In this document: positions 1 through 12,029 of the stretch, one piece after another
How the letters are laid out: every line of letters starts with the position of its first letter
Position numbering within the stretch: position 1 is the first letter of the stretch
Source: Myrica gale
Lineage: Eukaryota > Streptophyta > Magnoliopsida > Fagales > Myricaceae
Length of the DNA stretch: 64,000 nucleotides
NCBI GenBank assembly: GCA_963930655.1
Contig: OZ005604.1
Span: 17,370,001-17,434,000, forward strand
Direction: 5' to 3'
Made by a program: the position numbers and the translations under genes
Notes under the pieces: generated by a model
Database searches by the model: none
What the model was told of the DNA's origin: nothing
The model's input: the letters and a program-made list of their open reading frames with translations, nothing else

Positions 1-222
1 CTAAAAAGCTTCTACTGCCTCGCTTAAGAAAAAAGTATCGAAAATGTTCTTCTGTTACTGCTGAAGGACACCATTTTTCGGAAGCATAATAATTACACCA
101 TTAATTGACAGATAAAATTACTATTTTCTTAGCTACTAGGCAACAAGCTGGTATGAAAAGAGAAGGATAAAACTCTTATAACATGGACATGATCATCAGG
201 AGCTTATCTAAATTATGAATCT

Positions 223-2700
223 TCAGGCCTTCTTCTCCTTGATCGGTTGTACAAAGAGAAACTGAAAGATCCAACCAGCCGAAGTTGCTCCAGTTAAGGG
301 ACAAATCCAGTAAACATAAAAATGTTCCCAAGAATTATGTTGACTATTCACAAACGCCCAGCCGAAGGCGTTGCCGGGGTTCATGGAAGGCCCCGTGTAT
401 CCAGACCCAGCAACAACCAACCCTACAGTCGTCGCAGCAAGCAACCACACCTTCAACAGTGGGCATTTAGGACCCCTGAGCATAATTAAAAGGAGAGAAA
501 AGGAAAGCACAAAGGTCAACATCCCCTCAACAACGGCTCCGGTATGCAAGTCCACTTTCAGGAAAGGTCCCTTAAGCCTGGTTTTTTTTTTCAGAATAAC
601 TACTCTTATTACTAATAAAAGCGAAATACAAAGCAAGAACTCCTTGAATCAAAGGAGGATCAAAACCTGCAAAAACCCATGGGTAATTACAAAGAAGCTC
701 ATGAGAAGGGGACAAGCAACCCTCAAAAGAAGAGGATGCAACCAACGAGCCAAATCATGCGAAAGCGAGTTCGCACTACGAGGAGAAAAGACAACCTTAC
801 AAGCATGTAAGGAATCTATCAGAATTCTAGCATTACACACATCCATTGCAATAATCTACGGGCAAGGGGCCATTGAGCTCTTCAGGGCATCAACAACTAA
901 AGAAGAGTCGCCCTCCAATATCACTGAAGCTAAGCTCAAGTCAATAGCAGTTTGCAAACCCAACACCGCACCTCTAGCTTCCCAACAACTGGATCAGTAG
1001 CAACACCTAGAGCAACCGAAGCACCTAAAATGGCACCTTCAAAATCACGACAAACACACGCGACTGCATATCCAGAAGGGCAAACAGCTGCATCTTAATT
1101 CACCTTGAACCATCCAAGAGGAGGAGGAGACCAGCGAGCCTCAATCGCCACAGCCACCATTTTAGACCAGGCAAGATCATGCTCCTGAGAAGAAAAATTA
1201 ATCTGCCTAGACAATTAAATTGCATCCAAAGACGTAGAACCATGAACTAATTTATTACGATTAGCCCACACCAGATCAATGGCAGTCAGAGCAAAAATCT
1301 GAAATGGATGTACATCCGTAGTGGAGAGGCCAAGAAAAACATTCGACTGCAAAATAGCTTTCACCCAAGCTGAAATGGGCAAATCAAGGAACAGCAAAGT
1401 GTTCAGATTCCACCTCGAATAGCGCCACGCCAGACGACTAAATGGGTAAGCCAATATTAAATGTTGCAAAGATTCCGAATGAGCATCACAAAGAGGACAA
1501 GCTGAGACCGACATCAACTGAGATGGGAGCACGGCCGCAATGCGAGCTCTGGTGGGAAGGATGTTCCACACCACTTTCCATAGAAGCAGCTTTAATCGAG
1601 CGTGGACCTTAAGCTTCCAAAGATGAGACCAATCAACTAACATCAACTGCCCATCACTGGAACTTAATAATCTGAAAATAGACTTAACAGAAAATACTCC
1701 ATTGCGATTTAATGTCCATATCCAGCAATCCTCTGAAGGCATATAAGGAAGAGATATTTGAAGGATGACATGGGCAGACAGAGGCTCAAAAGCATTCCAA
1801 ACAGCTTGGCGACTCCAAGTGCGAGAGAGAGAACAAATCAGTGTAGAAACACTCTCTTCCGGAGGCAAAACAACTGAAGGATCACGAGGGAGAGGACGGA
1901 GGCTAGCTAACCCCGGAACCCACGGATCTAACCAAATTCTAGTGGAAGATCCATCACGAATTTGAAGACAAGCTCCCGAAACTAGAAGGGGAGTGTGAAG
2001 AACCATCCTTTTCCACATTGAGGAGGAAGTCCTCGAAGGAGAGTGAGCAACAAAAGAACAACCCCTGAGATATTTTGCCTTACACAACCGAACCCACAGA
2101 GCATCATGATTGGAAAGCATACGCCAAGAAAGCTTAGAGATCATAGCTTGGTTCATCTTAGAAAGAGGCCGAATGCCCAAACCGCCCATTGGTTTCGGGC
2201 TGCAAATGGAAATCCAAGATTTAAGAGTCAAATTCCGAGATTTAGTGGGAGAAAATCCTCTCCAGAAGTTTTTGAGCTCGCGTTCCATATTGGTACACCA
2301 TCCAACCGGAAATGCCATCACACTCATTGCATAAGTCGGAATGGAAGTAGCAACTGCGGAGAGCATTACTTGCAATATGGCCTTGGCACCGCCCACTCCA
2401 CCGGCCGCCTGAGCTGGAAACCTCGCAGCTATGGAGATTGGAGATGATTAGGGCCTAAGGCCAGCAGCGTAGAAGAAGACCGTGGAAGAGGGATTGAAGC
2501 TGGCAAGCCTTGCCAATCAAGCTGAATGTCAATACAAGAACTGTCATAACTATGGTAGTAATGAAAAGGCATGCCAGTGACCTGGCTTGGATGCCAACGT
2601 ATGCAGCTATGATAGGGGTGAGAATCCCCATCATTGGCGCGTTGAATACCCACAAGGATGTCAAAATTGCATCTCCTACTGCCTACTTCATCACACCCAT
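223..2700 (-). pseudogene. SIP1: SIP1-type aquaporin pseudogene, interrupted by a LINE
   Basis: Small basic intrinsic proteins are aquaporins of the plant ER. The 5' part (2700 down to about 2360) reads MGVMK, then a TAG stop at codon 6, then AVGDAILTSLWVF and a membrane stretch typical of SIP1. A frame change after LTFSLIGKA is needed to reach ASFNPS, the first NPA-like loop (NPS). A TAA follows before the conserved RFPAQAAGGVGGAKAILQVM. The 3' part (about 581 down to the TGA at 223-225) gives LKGPFLKVDLHTGAVVEG, the second loop SMNPGNAFGWAF (NPG where NPA is usual), FYVYWICPLTGA and a lysine-rich tail ending KEKKA. A LINE separates the halves and about five codons are missing at the insertion. 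Two stops, one frameshift and the insertion make it a dead copy; the family assignment is firm. Confidence 0.88.
582..2360 (-). mobile_element. 5'-truncated LINE (plant L1 type) inside the SIP1 pseudogene
   Basis: The frame at 2360-1215 carries the C-terminal part of a plant LINE reverse transcriptase polyprotein (SIPTYAMSVM, ELKNFWRGF, PMGGLGIRPLSKMNQA, IWLDPWVPG). A zinc-binding RVT region follows (LWKVVWNILPTRARI, CPLCDAHSESLQHLI). About 1130-720 is a degraded RNase H domain with a stop near WFKVN and frame changes before SANSLSHDLARWL. The 3' end is a run of ten T on the plus strand (582-591), the poly(A) tail of a minus-strand insertion. The 5' end is truncated, so promoter, ORF1, endonuclease and most of the RT are absent. 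I could not see a clear target-site duplication. It joins the SIP1 frame at ILQVM. Confidence 0.85.
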
Positions 2701-3246
2701 CTTAATTCTCTTTGCTACCAATGTTTTGGCTCTCTCTACTTGGCCTCAATCACCAGCTCTTTCTACTCCTCGGTCTAGTTTATATCCTTCTTCAAGGGCC
2801 CAAGGCGCTATGCTACTTCAATGGAAATACGAGTTTAAACAAAGTAGCCAACTGAGTATTTCAGCTGGCCTCTAAAGAAAAATGGAGATGTCAAAACATG
2901 GAAGAGACATGGAAGAGACATGTAGATTTAAGTACTGAAAGTCATTGTCACGTAGTATAGAAATGGTATCAATTATCGATAAAAGTAACATAAGCTGATT
3001 GCTTAAGTTATAAAAAAAATACCAATTGCTTTGATGCAATTTTGACTTGAAGTGAAGAGAATCGTCTTGCATGCCCAAAACCTGCAAACTTATTCAAGCT
3101 AATTAACAACCCAAGGGTATCATAGTTGCCATCGGAATGGACGGCTGGCTGCTACTGTTTCTGTGAAATGGTTCTATCACAGGCACACTGCCCCCCCAAT
3201 GCACCTAACCTATATAGGTCCAAGGAAGAAAAGAAGACAGTACTCG
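2701..3246. other. Intergenic stretch between SIP1 relic and CACTA element
   Basis: No gene seen. It would hold the former promoter and 5' UTR of the SIP1 copy; the short open frames have no recognisable domain. Confidence 0.5.
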
Positions 3247-3264
3247 CACTACAAAAAAAAAGAC

Positions 3265-3645
3265 CTATAGCGGCGGTCTTTTTAGCGGTGGTCACTAAAA
3301 CCGCTGCTAAAAGGTATTTTTCGCGGCGTTTTCAAAAAAAACTCGGCTAAAAAAGGTTTGTATCGGCGGTCGTCTATAGCGGCGGTCTTTGACCTCTGTA
3401 GTCGCGTTTTTTTGTAAATCGCCGCCAAAAGAGGGTCTTTAGCGGCGGTCTTTGTAGCGGCGGTCACCGCCGCTATAGACCCTAATTTAGTTGCGTTTTT
3501 TTGCAAACCGCCGCCAAAGGAGGGTCTTTAGCGGCGGTCACGTTGACCGCCGCTGCATGTCGTGCCTTTAGCAGCGGTTTTAAAACAAACCGCTGCTACA
3601 GGTATACCTATAGCAGCGGTCTTTGTAGTGACCGCCGCTATAGGT
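3265..3645. repeat. Left subterminal repeat array of the CACTA element
   Basis: Roughly twenty copies of a decamer-like motif AGCGGCGGTC / GACCGCCGCT and variants (AGCAGCGGT, ACCGCTGCT) occur in both orientations. Many are arranged as short palindromes. Confidence 0.85.
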
Positions 3646-5189
3646 ATAATTGTAAAAAAATGAAAAAAAAATATAAAAATAAAATTTTATGTGTTATTTA
3701 AGGTTAATAATTATTTTATTGACTATTTATTCCTTTTTATACATAATTTTATTTTGTCACATGTTTAAAAAAAAATTTAAGAGACCTACTTAATAAAATA
3801 TGAAATTAGAGAGTGTTATGAATATTGAAGTTGTTATATAGAATTGGGGCACTTTTCGCGCACGTGTCGGTTTTTTGGTCATAACTTTGGCTACGAGTAC
3901 CCGATTTGCGCCCCATGACCCCAATTCGGAAAGCTCTTTTCAGCGCGCACGTCGTATTCACCGAGCTATGCTTCGGTGCGCCTCATTTCGAGCCCTAAAT
4001 CCGCTGTTTTCCTTCTCAAAAACCTATTTTTAGTTATGATTTTCTTTTCTTTACCGTTTAGGAATTATTTTTGAACCCGATTTGGGTCATGTGGCTTTCT
4101 AATTTTATTTTACCAGAATAAAAGAACATTTAGCTATTTTAGCCCGGTTTGTGGTTTTTTTTTGGGACATACACGATTATTTTGAATTGGTTATATGGAA
4201 TTAGAAATAATGTTATGACAGTTATATCTATGATTGTTATGGTAATTTTATTTTTATTGACTAAATCTAAGTAGTTTAGACATCTATTATCATATGCTTA
4301 TAATGACCAAATATATTTGTAATAATCAGTAATATAATAATATTTAATTATGACATATGATTTAATTTCAAACAAAAAAGATATTGTGAGTAATATAATA
4401 AAACGCTGTCGTTCCTTCCCTTCTTAAAAACTCCTCCCGCCCTAAAAAACTCGAAAATTCCCCCTCAAAAAAGATAATGTACATAACTATGTATTTATGT
4501 AATTTACTAAAAAAGAATATATAGTATAATATGTCACTTATGTATGATATATTGTGTATGATACTTTTGCATCATTTGTTCCGGTGCAGCCATCTTACTG
4601 GACATTGTCCTTGTATAATATTTTGTACATATTAAAATATTCATATGATCTATATTTGTCTAATACACATATATAAAATTTATGTAATATATGAGTGCTT
4701 TATTTTATTCAAAAATAGTGTAATATAAGTACTATGATTCTTAAATATTGTTATTATATGGTCTAAGTATTACAATTTATAGCTACAAACGAAGAAAAAA
4801 TAGGTGACTTTTTGAGAGGGAAATTTTCTAGCGCCAAGTACCAGAAATGATAAAATATTCATATGATCTGTATTTATAAAATTGAGAGTGAAATTTTCAT
4901 TTAGCGCCAAGTTTCTTGCCAGCCACGCCAACCTCTCTCTATTGGCTTGGCTGTGCTATTTAGCTTCTTCGGCCTGGAATCTCTAACTTCCATTAACACA
5001 TCCTTCCATTCCAGTCATGACCGAGAGCGACATTTTGGGGATTTTGACTTATTTCGAAATTGGTAAGCCCTATTTTGCTGTTGGTTTGTTTTCCTCTTAT
5101 GTCTTTCGAATATGATGTTTTAGGGCAAGTTTTCAAAATACAGAAAACCGGTATTCAAAATCTATTAGAATTTCTTTAGCTTCTGAAAC

Positions 5190-5624
5190 CGGGACGACGA
5201 GACCATCGCCTATGTCGCTTCGAGAATGCCTGCCGTGTTCTCCGCATGTTACAGAGTTCTCAAGGAGGTATACACACTACTTTATAGTGTAGAACATATA
5301 GTGGAAGAATAAAAAATATTTATTCAAATGCGTGGGTGTTTCTAAAGCGCTTGTGGGAAAAAATTGTGGTTCTTGGTTTTTCTGCTTTGTTGCTGAGAGG
5401 GTCAAGGTTGAATTTTGACACTAATTTGCCTGTTTTTTCTTTGTGAAAGAGCTGAGAGTCTCAGCGTTGAATTGGGCTTATCTGGGTGTTTCAGGACTTG
5501 TACTTTTCAACTAATCATCTGTATGATTTTTGTATGTTTTTGGTATTTTAGGTTCGTTCAAGGCTGCCAGGTTTCTCTCCAGCCAGTGTTGGATTTTGGT
5601 GCCGGAACAGGTTCGGCGTTCTGG
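5190..5624 (+). pseudogene. Captured RSM22/METTL17-type methyltransferase fragment (two exons)
   Basis: Exon A (5190-5267) reads RDDETIAYVASRMPAVF then SACYRVLKE. An intron from GTATAC to TTTTAG at 5268-5551 follows. Exon B (5552 to about 5623) reads VRSRLPGFSPASVLDFGAG then TGSAFW and meets a GTGAG donor. This is the N-terminal junction and SAM-binding motif I (DFGAGTG) of the mitochondrial ribosomal-small-subunit RSM22 family, which assists mitoribosome assembly. Retention of the intron shows DNA-level capture by the surrounding CACTA element, not retroposition. The rest of the methyltransferase is missing, so it cannot be functional. An upstream ATG at about 5017 (MTESDILGILTYFEIG, then a donor-like GGTAAG) may be another captured exon or a chimeric start. 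Confidence 0.82.
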
Positions 5625-7064
5625 TGAGAAGCTCCTTTAATTATCTCCCAATATGATTACCTACGTACTGATGAGATGCGTATTGGCTTACCTTGTATTT
5701 CCCTTGATTTTGGGATGGTGTATGGTAGAGTATCGGTGGAAGGGGATTTTGGGAATTTTTTAATGTAGATCTTCATGTTGTAGAAATTGATGATAATACA
5801 CTTTTGGCAGCTAAATCAGGTTGGATCTGCTGCTAAAAAATATCAACTGTCTGCTCAAAATGCATCAACCAACTTATCTACAGAAGATTTACAAAGCAAC
5901 TATAATTTGTAAGTTATCCACCTTTAATTACTTAAGTTACTTCCCAAAGTTGAGAAGCTGTTATCTATGATGTTATTACCTTTTGACAAGTTTAATGGCC
6001 ATTTATTCTTTGTAAATCCCTTGCTGAGATTTATAAATCCCAGTAAAAAAGACTAATTGGATTCAAGCTTTGTTGCTGAAAATATTGTGATAAATGGTTG
6101 TTGGCAGGAGTTATAGTCCAAGGTAAGGTTCTCTTCTCTTCTCTTCTCTTCTTTCTTTCTTCTTCTCGTATATGATCTATTTAGTTATCTTTTTAAATGC
6201 CTTTATTGATTTCTGCAGACAGTTGGTAACTGTAGCTCCTGGCACACCATTATTTGAAATTTTTGTGGTCAAAGATAGTGACGAGACATATGTCATGCAG
6301 GTTATTTACTAATGCTCCTGTTAGATTATTGTTCAATTAGGTATGGCATGGCCTGACTAGATTATATACTGAGCTTATAGTTTGATTTGGCTCTGGTAGT
6401 TCAGAGTTTTTACCTTCACTAGATAGTTCAAATGTAGAGTTACATATTCTGAACTAAACTTTTTTCTTTTTCCTTTTTGGGTTTGGTGTCTCAGACAATG
6501 CTTTCACTCTTTCAATTCCAATGAACTCATAGACAATGTACTGTTCCTAATTTGATTCAGGTCTCTTAGTTTGAATGGAGGAATTACCTATTCCTTCTGG
6601 GCTTCAACCCGCCCCTATACATCTGTTAGTATCTTGAAATGGCTTAAGTGGAGGCCTTCTTCCTTGGATTTGTCTTCTTCAACTCTTTATGGCAGTTTAT
6701 ATGAAGTCCTTCTAATGTGTTTATCTGTTGGCAGGCAGTATACTTGCAGCGAGCCAAAGGAAATTCAACAAAATGTAGAGATTCTTGCAAGCTTGTATAT
6801 GTTAACACATCACTTTTTAGATTACTTTAGAGATTCTTGTGTTTGTTGTAAGATATTATTAATCAATGATGAAGTATATTTTGTTTTATTCTCGTTGTTA
6901 TTTAATTTTTTACATCCAATAAATTATAATTATTAAAATAAATTTGTATTACCGATTAAAAAAACATGTATATGAAAATATAGGAAAGAATTAGTAGTGC
7001 ATTAAAAGGCTAGCAAAAGCAAAAAAAAACAAAAACAAAAAAAGCAAAAAAAAAAAAACCGCTG

Positions 7065-7310
7065 GCATAGACCTATAGCGGCGGTCGCGACCGCCGCTAA
7101 CCGACCGCTGCTAAAAGTCTATGCCAGCGTTTTCACGAAACGCTGCGAGAAAGTCAAAATTGCGTTCGGGTCTATAGCGGCGGTCATGACCGCCGCTATA
7201 GACTCGAGGTCTTCACCAGCGGTTCCGAAAACTGCCGCTATATACCTATCCCGACGGAGCTATAGCGGTGGTCGCGACCGCAACTAAAAAATCGCTGCTA
7301 TAGGCCCTTT
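7065..7310. repeat. Right subterminal repeat array of the CACTA element
   Basis: Inverted and direct copies of the AGCGGCGGTC motif mirror the left array and end next to the right terminal repeat. Confidence 0.85.
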
Positions 7311-7321
7311 TTTTTGTAGTG

Positions 7322-9397
7322 TCGGTACAAATTTTCTTGCCCAAAGTCCATGCTATGTGCGGCACGAGTAGATCCTTCAAGCGTGGGGACTTACTCTGTC
7401 GGACTTCAAAGATAGTTTTTTTTTAATGCATATGATAGTGGATAATCAATCAACAAAATAACCAGCATGCAAACATGGAATAAGTCATAAAACAATGTGG
7501 AAAACATTTGAATGGATAACCTTAGATCAACTTAGACTGCAGGGATCTCTAAAGGATTTTCTCTCAAAAGATACTTGAATAAAATGTGAAGTGACCTCCT
7601 TCAATTTTTTTGGTTAATCTTTACTATATAGTTGGGATTCTGAAACGAAGGTGGAAAATTTTTCAAAATCGAAATTTTGAAATAATTTCAAAAATTTTCC
7701 CAGAGAGCTTGATGATGTATATCTTTATCCTTTCAAACTTTGAAAGACTATTAATCTCTTGAACATTTGACTAAACTTAAAATACAACTCAATTTAAACT
7801 TTAAATTTAGTAAGAAATTTTGCCAACGCTAAAAAACAAACAGAGAGCACATTTATAATTTGTCAGCTTCGTGAACTTCTTTGGTTTTTTCTTAGCTTCT
7901 TGAAGTGAACTTCAGGTGTACACTTCTGACTTTGGTTGAATCAAATTATTTCCCTCGAAAGCTGCAAGGTTAGCAAACCCTAGCTCATTAATTTCTATGT
8001 TCCATGGGTTTTGAAGATATTTGATGACTTCAATACAAGCCAGTCACAAAAGGAACCAGCCCGCCTTCAAACCAGGCTTTCTGTAATTCGTCAATCCCTT
8101 ACCTAAATTGGGGCCGAAACGAGGCAAAAAAATAAGTGGGGGCCGATAAAGGCCAGAAAATCTACAGGTGGTGGTGGGTGTTTGCAGTTTGCACAGTGGA
8201 TGTGCATCAAGAAGAGCAGATCTAGCTTCAAGTATCCAAAAGAAGAGAGAGGAACCGCTTATGAGACTAATGTTCTAACGAGGTAACTAATAACTATATA
8301 GAGCATTCAATCGAAAGATCAATATATAAATAATCCCACTCGAATAAACTAGTACAGCATTTTCTTTATAAATTCTTTGTCTAGTACTTAGCGGGGTTGA
8401 AGGAATAAATTCTCATCTCTTTCACCATAGTCCTCGACAATGAAAGGGAGGGAGAATATATTATAATATTATATAAACGAGGGAAAGATTGAGCTAAATA
8501 TGGATGTCTTGATAGATGACTGAGATTAAATTTCATCACATTCATGTCAATTAGTGAAAGGAATCGGATTCTTCTCATTATTTGACGTGACAAAAGACAA
8601 GCCACAGTATTGGGTGGAGTTTTAATCCCACCCGTCCATCCGGATTTGTAGACAACTATATATGAAGTATTACCTGAACAATCTGCTTCATAATAAAAAA
8701 ATATCATAAACAAATGCAAAATAAACTATAACATTTTTTACCGGTAACGGTAGCGGTAACGGTTTTAGCGGTTACAACAGTAACCACCGGTGCAAATGAA
8801 CACCCCTATATGAGTTATTGTCAGCACTTGCAATGTTACTCCTTTGTCACATTTCCAGCCAAATTTCTAATGGATTCAATAACATGACATATCAATACAT
8901 GGACATGTGGCATGCCACATATCTTAAAAATACATTATAGTGATACTTATACCAATAGATTAAATAAAAATTAAAGCTAACAAAAGTCATAGATTAAATA
9001 AAAAAATATTACACTAGAGAACGAAATTATTAAGTGATTTTGCAAGAATCTCCTAAACTTAGGAAGTGATTTTGCTATCGCCTAAACTTAGGAAGTGATT
9101 AATTTATCAATTCTACAAACTTATGCAGTTTTTAAAATCTCATAGAAATTCAGGCAGTAATTTTTTTTTTTATTTTGGGTAGATCAGATTAAGACATTTC
9201 ACTCTAGAAAGAATTTCAAAAATAGATGGCCAAGCCATTCCGAATTGCTTACCTTTAAGGACCCTTAGAGACCAAATTTATAGAGATTTAAAGCATCTTA
9301 CTTCATAAAAAAAACCTTTTACTAGAGAGAGGCTCTCAACTTCTAATTACTAACAGGTTTATAATTTTTATTTCTCCTTAAAATCTCATTATTAAAT
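7322..9397. other. Intergenic stretch with small repeat remnants
   Basis: No gene recognised. Around 8736-8808 alternating GGTAACGG/GCGGTAAC motifs lead to GTGCAAATGAACACCCCTA, which looks like one end of a hAT-type MITE; the partner end was not found. At 9051-9112 the segment CCTAAACTTAGGAAGTGATT occurs twice in tandem. A 112-codon minus frame at 8381-8719 has no recognisable domain. Confidence 0.4.
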
Positions 9398-9399
9398 TG

Positions 9400-10990
9400 T
9401 GAGTCTAAATAACAACCCAAGAGGGGGTGAATTGAGTTTTTAAAGAACTTATCACTTTTTCGATAAACAAGCAGATCTGAAAATTATCTTTTTTTAACAA
9501 ATAAGAATGTTGATCTAAATGTGTCTAATATTATGTCAAATATAAGCAATGAATGATAAAGTATAAAACTTCACAAGTATGAATAAGTACTAAAATGTAA
9601 GAAAGATAGAGTTAGAGAGATAACACCGTATTTTTAGGTGGTTCGGCCAACACTTACCTACGTCTACCCCCACCAAGGCTATTGACTTCCTTGGGCTTCT
9701 TTCACTATTCTTCAATAGCAAATACACCTTAGCTTCCCGGGTGCTAAGGAACCTTTACAAAGTGTTTTTCGAGCTTCACTTTAACTCACTCTCACAAATC
9801 CTCACCACCTAGAGGATTTCTTCTACTCTCACAAGTAGGACCCAAGTGTTTTCCCAACACTTAAATGTTTTACAATGGATGGGTACAATGAAGGCTCTAT
9901 AAGCCGAATGAGCAAATGAGACACAAATGTGTGGAATGGCTCTCAAAGCCAAAATAGCAAATGAAAAGCTCAAAATATGTGGAATGACTCTCTAAGCCAA
10001 ATCAGCAAGTATAAAAGATCAATAAAGTGTATGAAGATAAGATTTTTGAAGGAAACCTAACGTTTGACAGGTGTGAGCACAAGCTTCCTTGCTAGGTGAG
10101 GTTTTCCCTCTTCTTCAAATGACTTTCTCTCTCTAGAAGTTAGGGCAAATAAAACTTGCAAGTGTGTTGTCCCTGCTTCAAGAAATCTCTCTCTCTTTGG
10201 AGGCAAGGTCGTCAATGATGAACAATAGAGGAAGGTTGAACAATGAGAGCTTTGATCTTGGAAGAATCAGCAAATAAAAACTTTGGATCTTACTTGCTTC
10301 TCTTTCTATGGAAGGATATATGTTGAATGATGATGCAACTCTCTCTTCTTCAAGAAATTTTTCTTCCTTTGAAGGCTGAGTTGTCAATGATGAGCAAGAG
10401 AAGAAGATTTGACAATGAGAGCTCTTGACTTGAAGAAATCAGCAATTGGATTTTCTTTGGATCTTGGTTTTTTCTCTCTAGATATTGCGATTTTGATCGA
10501 GCTTGCTCGTCTCTCTTCAAATCGTTCTTCTTATAGCTCTTAAGTCTTCAACGGTCATAAAGGGTCTTCTTGTAAAGTCAGAGTGTCGTTGGAGGTCATT
10601 TGAGACAATTTTGAACCATTTTGAGTGATCTGACGTTGTTCCAGAATTTCTGCAATTTCGCACTATGTGTCGACACAAGGTCTTCTATGTGTCGACACCA
10701 TGTTTTCATTTTTCGGGAGACAGTGCAATGTGTCGACACATGGTCTTCAATGTGTCGACACATTGAACACTTAGTCTGAAAATGTTGTCAACAGTGAATT
10801 TTTGCATTTTGGAGTCGGCCTCTCCGGTGTAAGTGCAATGTGTCGACACATAGATTCAATGTGTCGACACTTATAAGTGCTGGAGAGAAAAACAACAGCT
10901 TTAAAGTGTCCAATCCATTCTAAACTTCTTTAAACACCTACATTATGCAAAATTCATCTTATCAGCTTGTGTAATGGTGCTCAAGTGCAC
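9400..10990 (-). mobile_element. LTR-like fragment of a retrotransposon (probable solo LTR)
   Basis: The stretch opens with CAACCCAAGAGGGGGTGAAT, a sequence common in plant Copia-type LTR regions. At about 9640-9670 it holds the GGTGGTTCGGCC...CTACGTCTACC block that I read as the antisense of a widespread plant LTR segment. Six TGTCGACA palindromes lie at 10668-10870. No coding domain is present. Boundaries and orientation are approximate. An old, non-coding fossil. Confidence 0.4.
10666..10871. repeat. Three pairs of ATGTGTCGACAC palindromic repeats
   Basis: TGTCGACA occurs at about 10668, 10690, 10731, 10753, 10841 and 10862, as three pairs with a spacing of 21-22 bp. Each core is an 8-bp perfect palindrome. 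They lie in the LTR-like fragment. Confidence 0.8.
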
Positions 10991-11039
10991 TTAGAAATAT
11001 TTTAGAGAGATAAACCTCAATTCTTTTGAAATACAACTT

Positions 11040-11573
11040 GGAAATTGTGGATTGACAAAATAAAATCTAAAGTCTTCAAAAACATAGACCGGTCTCCTCC
11101 GGCGACTCGATTCCAACCACCGGCTTCGTCTCGTCCTCCTCTACACACTGGTGCCCTCCAATCTCCGATCGAAACACTTTGAATTTTCGGACCTTCTCTG
11201 ATTCTCCCGAAAAACCACTCCGACTCCTCGAACCTGGCTCCGATACCACTTGTTGGGAAAAGTGGCACGAAAATTCAAAGAAAATATACACCAAGAATTT
11301 ACGTGGTTCGACCACAATCCGGCCTACGTCCACCCCAGAGCAATTTTACTAAAAACGCTTAAGAAAATTATTTTATCCGCCCAATACAATAGCCATGCCA
11401 CACTCGTTTTTTTTTCTCTGCCCAATGCTCACGTACCTCTTCTCCTATAAAATAAGCCTCTATTTATAGGAAAAGATACACAGAGAAAACCCTAAACTTG
11501 GAGTGTGGAGGAAGTAAACTTATTTTCCAAGTTTACTTCTATCCTAAGTCTAATATGGGTGTGGATCTCAACA
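11040..11573 (-). mobile_element. LTR retroelement fragment: one LTR plus primer-binding site
   Basis: Read on the minus strand, an LTR of about 323 bp (11573 to 11251, with TG...CA ends) is followed after two bases by a primer-binding site complementary to initiator-Met tRNA (11248 to 11235). About 195 bp of internal sequence follows to about 11040. The LTR contains the TTACGTGGTTCG...CCTACGTCCACC block on the plus strand. No coding domain or second LTR is seen, so it is an incomplete fossil. Confidence 0.65.
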
Positions 11574-11579
11574 AAAACT

Positions 11580-11961
11580 AGGGGTGGAATTTGCTAAGCA
11601 GATGGGGTTTCAGGACATAATCTTGGAAGGAGATTCGGAAATGATGATTAAAGCTATTCAGTTGTGACCTACACGAACAAAATGGAGGATCCACAGTACT
11701 ATTTCTAATATTGTTACAGTTTGTAATCAAATGGTGAGATGGAAAGATGTCTATATAGGTAGAGGTGCAATGAGGCTGTGCACCACCTTGCTTGTTGGAC
11801 TGCTACCGGGTTTAGCTCAAGCAACATCCCTGTAGTAGTGAGCATTTTCTTGAATTATTTTAGGTGTATGTTGAGACTGACCTACCCTAATGCTTTGAAT
11901 TATTTGGTGTTTTTGAAATAAGATGAGGCAATTTGATTAAAAAAAGAAAAGAAAAAAAGAA
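11580..11961 (+). mobile_element. LINE 3'-end relic (RNase H domain and poly(A))
   Basis: The plus-strand translation reads GVEFAKQMGFQDIILEGDSE, a plant LINE RNase H signature. After a stop and a one-base frame change, GANEAVHHLACWTATGF follows. The relic ends in an A-rich tail at about 11938-11961. Only the last part of the element remains. It is a different copy, in opposite orientation, from the LINE at 582-2360. Confidence 0.75.
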
Positions 11962-12029
11962 TGGTGTCAATCATGGGTGCAAAATCCCTCTAAGAGACTA
12001 TTGCATATAATCTCGGTACTGAGAGGCTG

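Larger units (their letters stand above)
3247..7321. mobile_element. CACTA (En/Spm) DNA transposon, non-autonomous, gene-carrying
   Basis: The element starts CACTACAAAAAAAAA and ends TTTTTTTTGTAGTG, perfect CACTA-type termini. It is flanked by the 3-bp duplication TCG (3244-3246 and 7322-7324). Both ends hold subterminal arrays built on AGCGGCGGTC and its complement (about 3265-3645 and 7065-7310), the usual transposase-binding architecture of this superfamily. The 4.07-kb element has no recognisable TNPA/TNPD transposase, so it would need help in trans. Its interior carries RSM22-type host gene exons with an intron (5190-5624) and other possibly captured stretches (around 5815-5910, 6220-6300, 6735-6800) that I could not assign. 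Intact ends and duplication suggest a fairly recent insertion. Confidence 0.92.

Noticed and set aside
285-1000. Plus-strand open frames up to 209 codons
   Set aside because: Antisense to the SIP1 relic and LINE; no domain in that frame.
3126-3701. Ala/Lys-rich frames in both strands
   Set aside because: By-products of the CACTA subterminal repeats.
8387-8403. 17-bp word CTTAGCGGGGTTGAAGG also present at 48867-48883
   Set aside because: Similarity does not extend on either side; may be chance or a very old repeat.
8381-8719. 112-codon minus-strand frame
   Set aside because: No recognisable family, no splice or promoter context, low-complexity codons.
10666-10871. Possible CRISPR-like array
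   Set aside because: Plant nuclear context, short palindromic words in pairs, irregular spacing between pairs, inside an LTR-like repeat.
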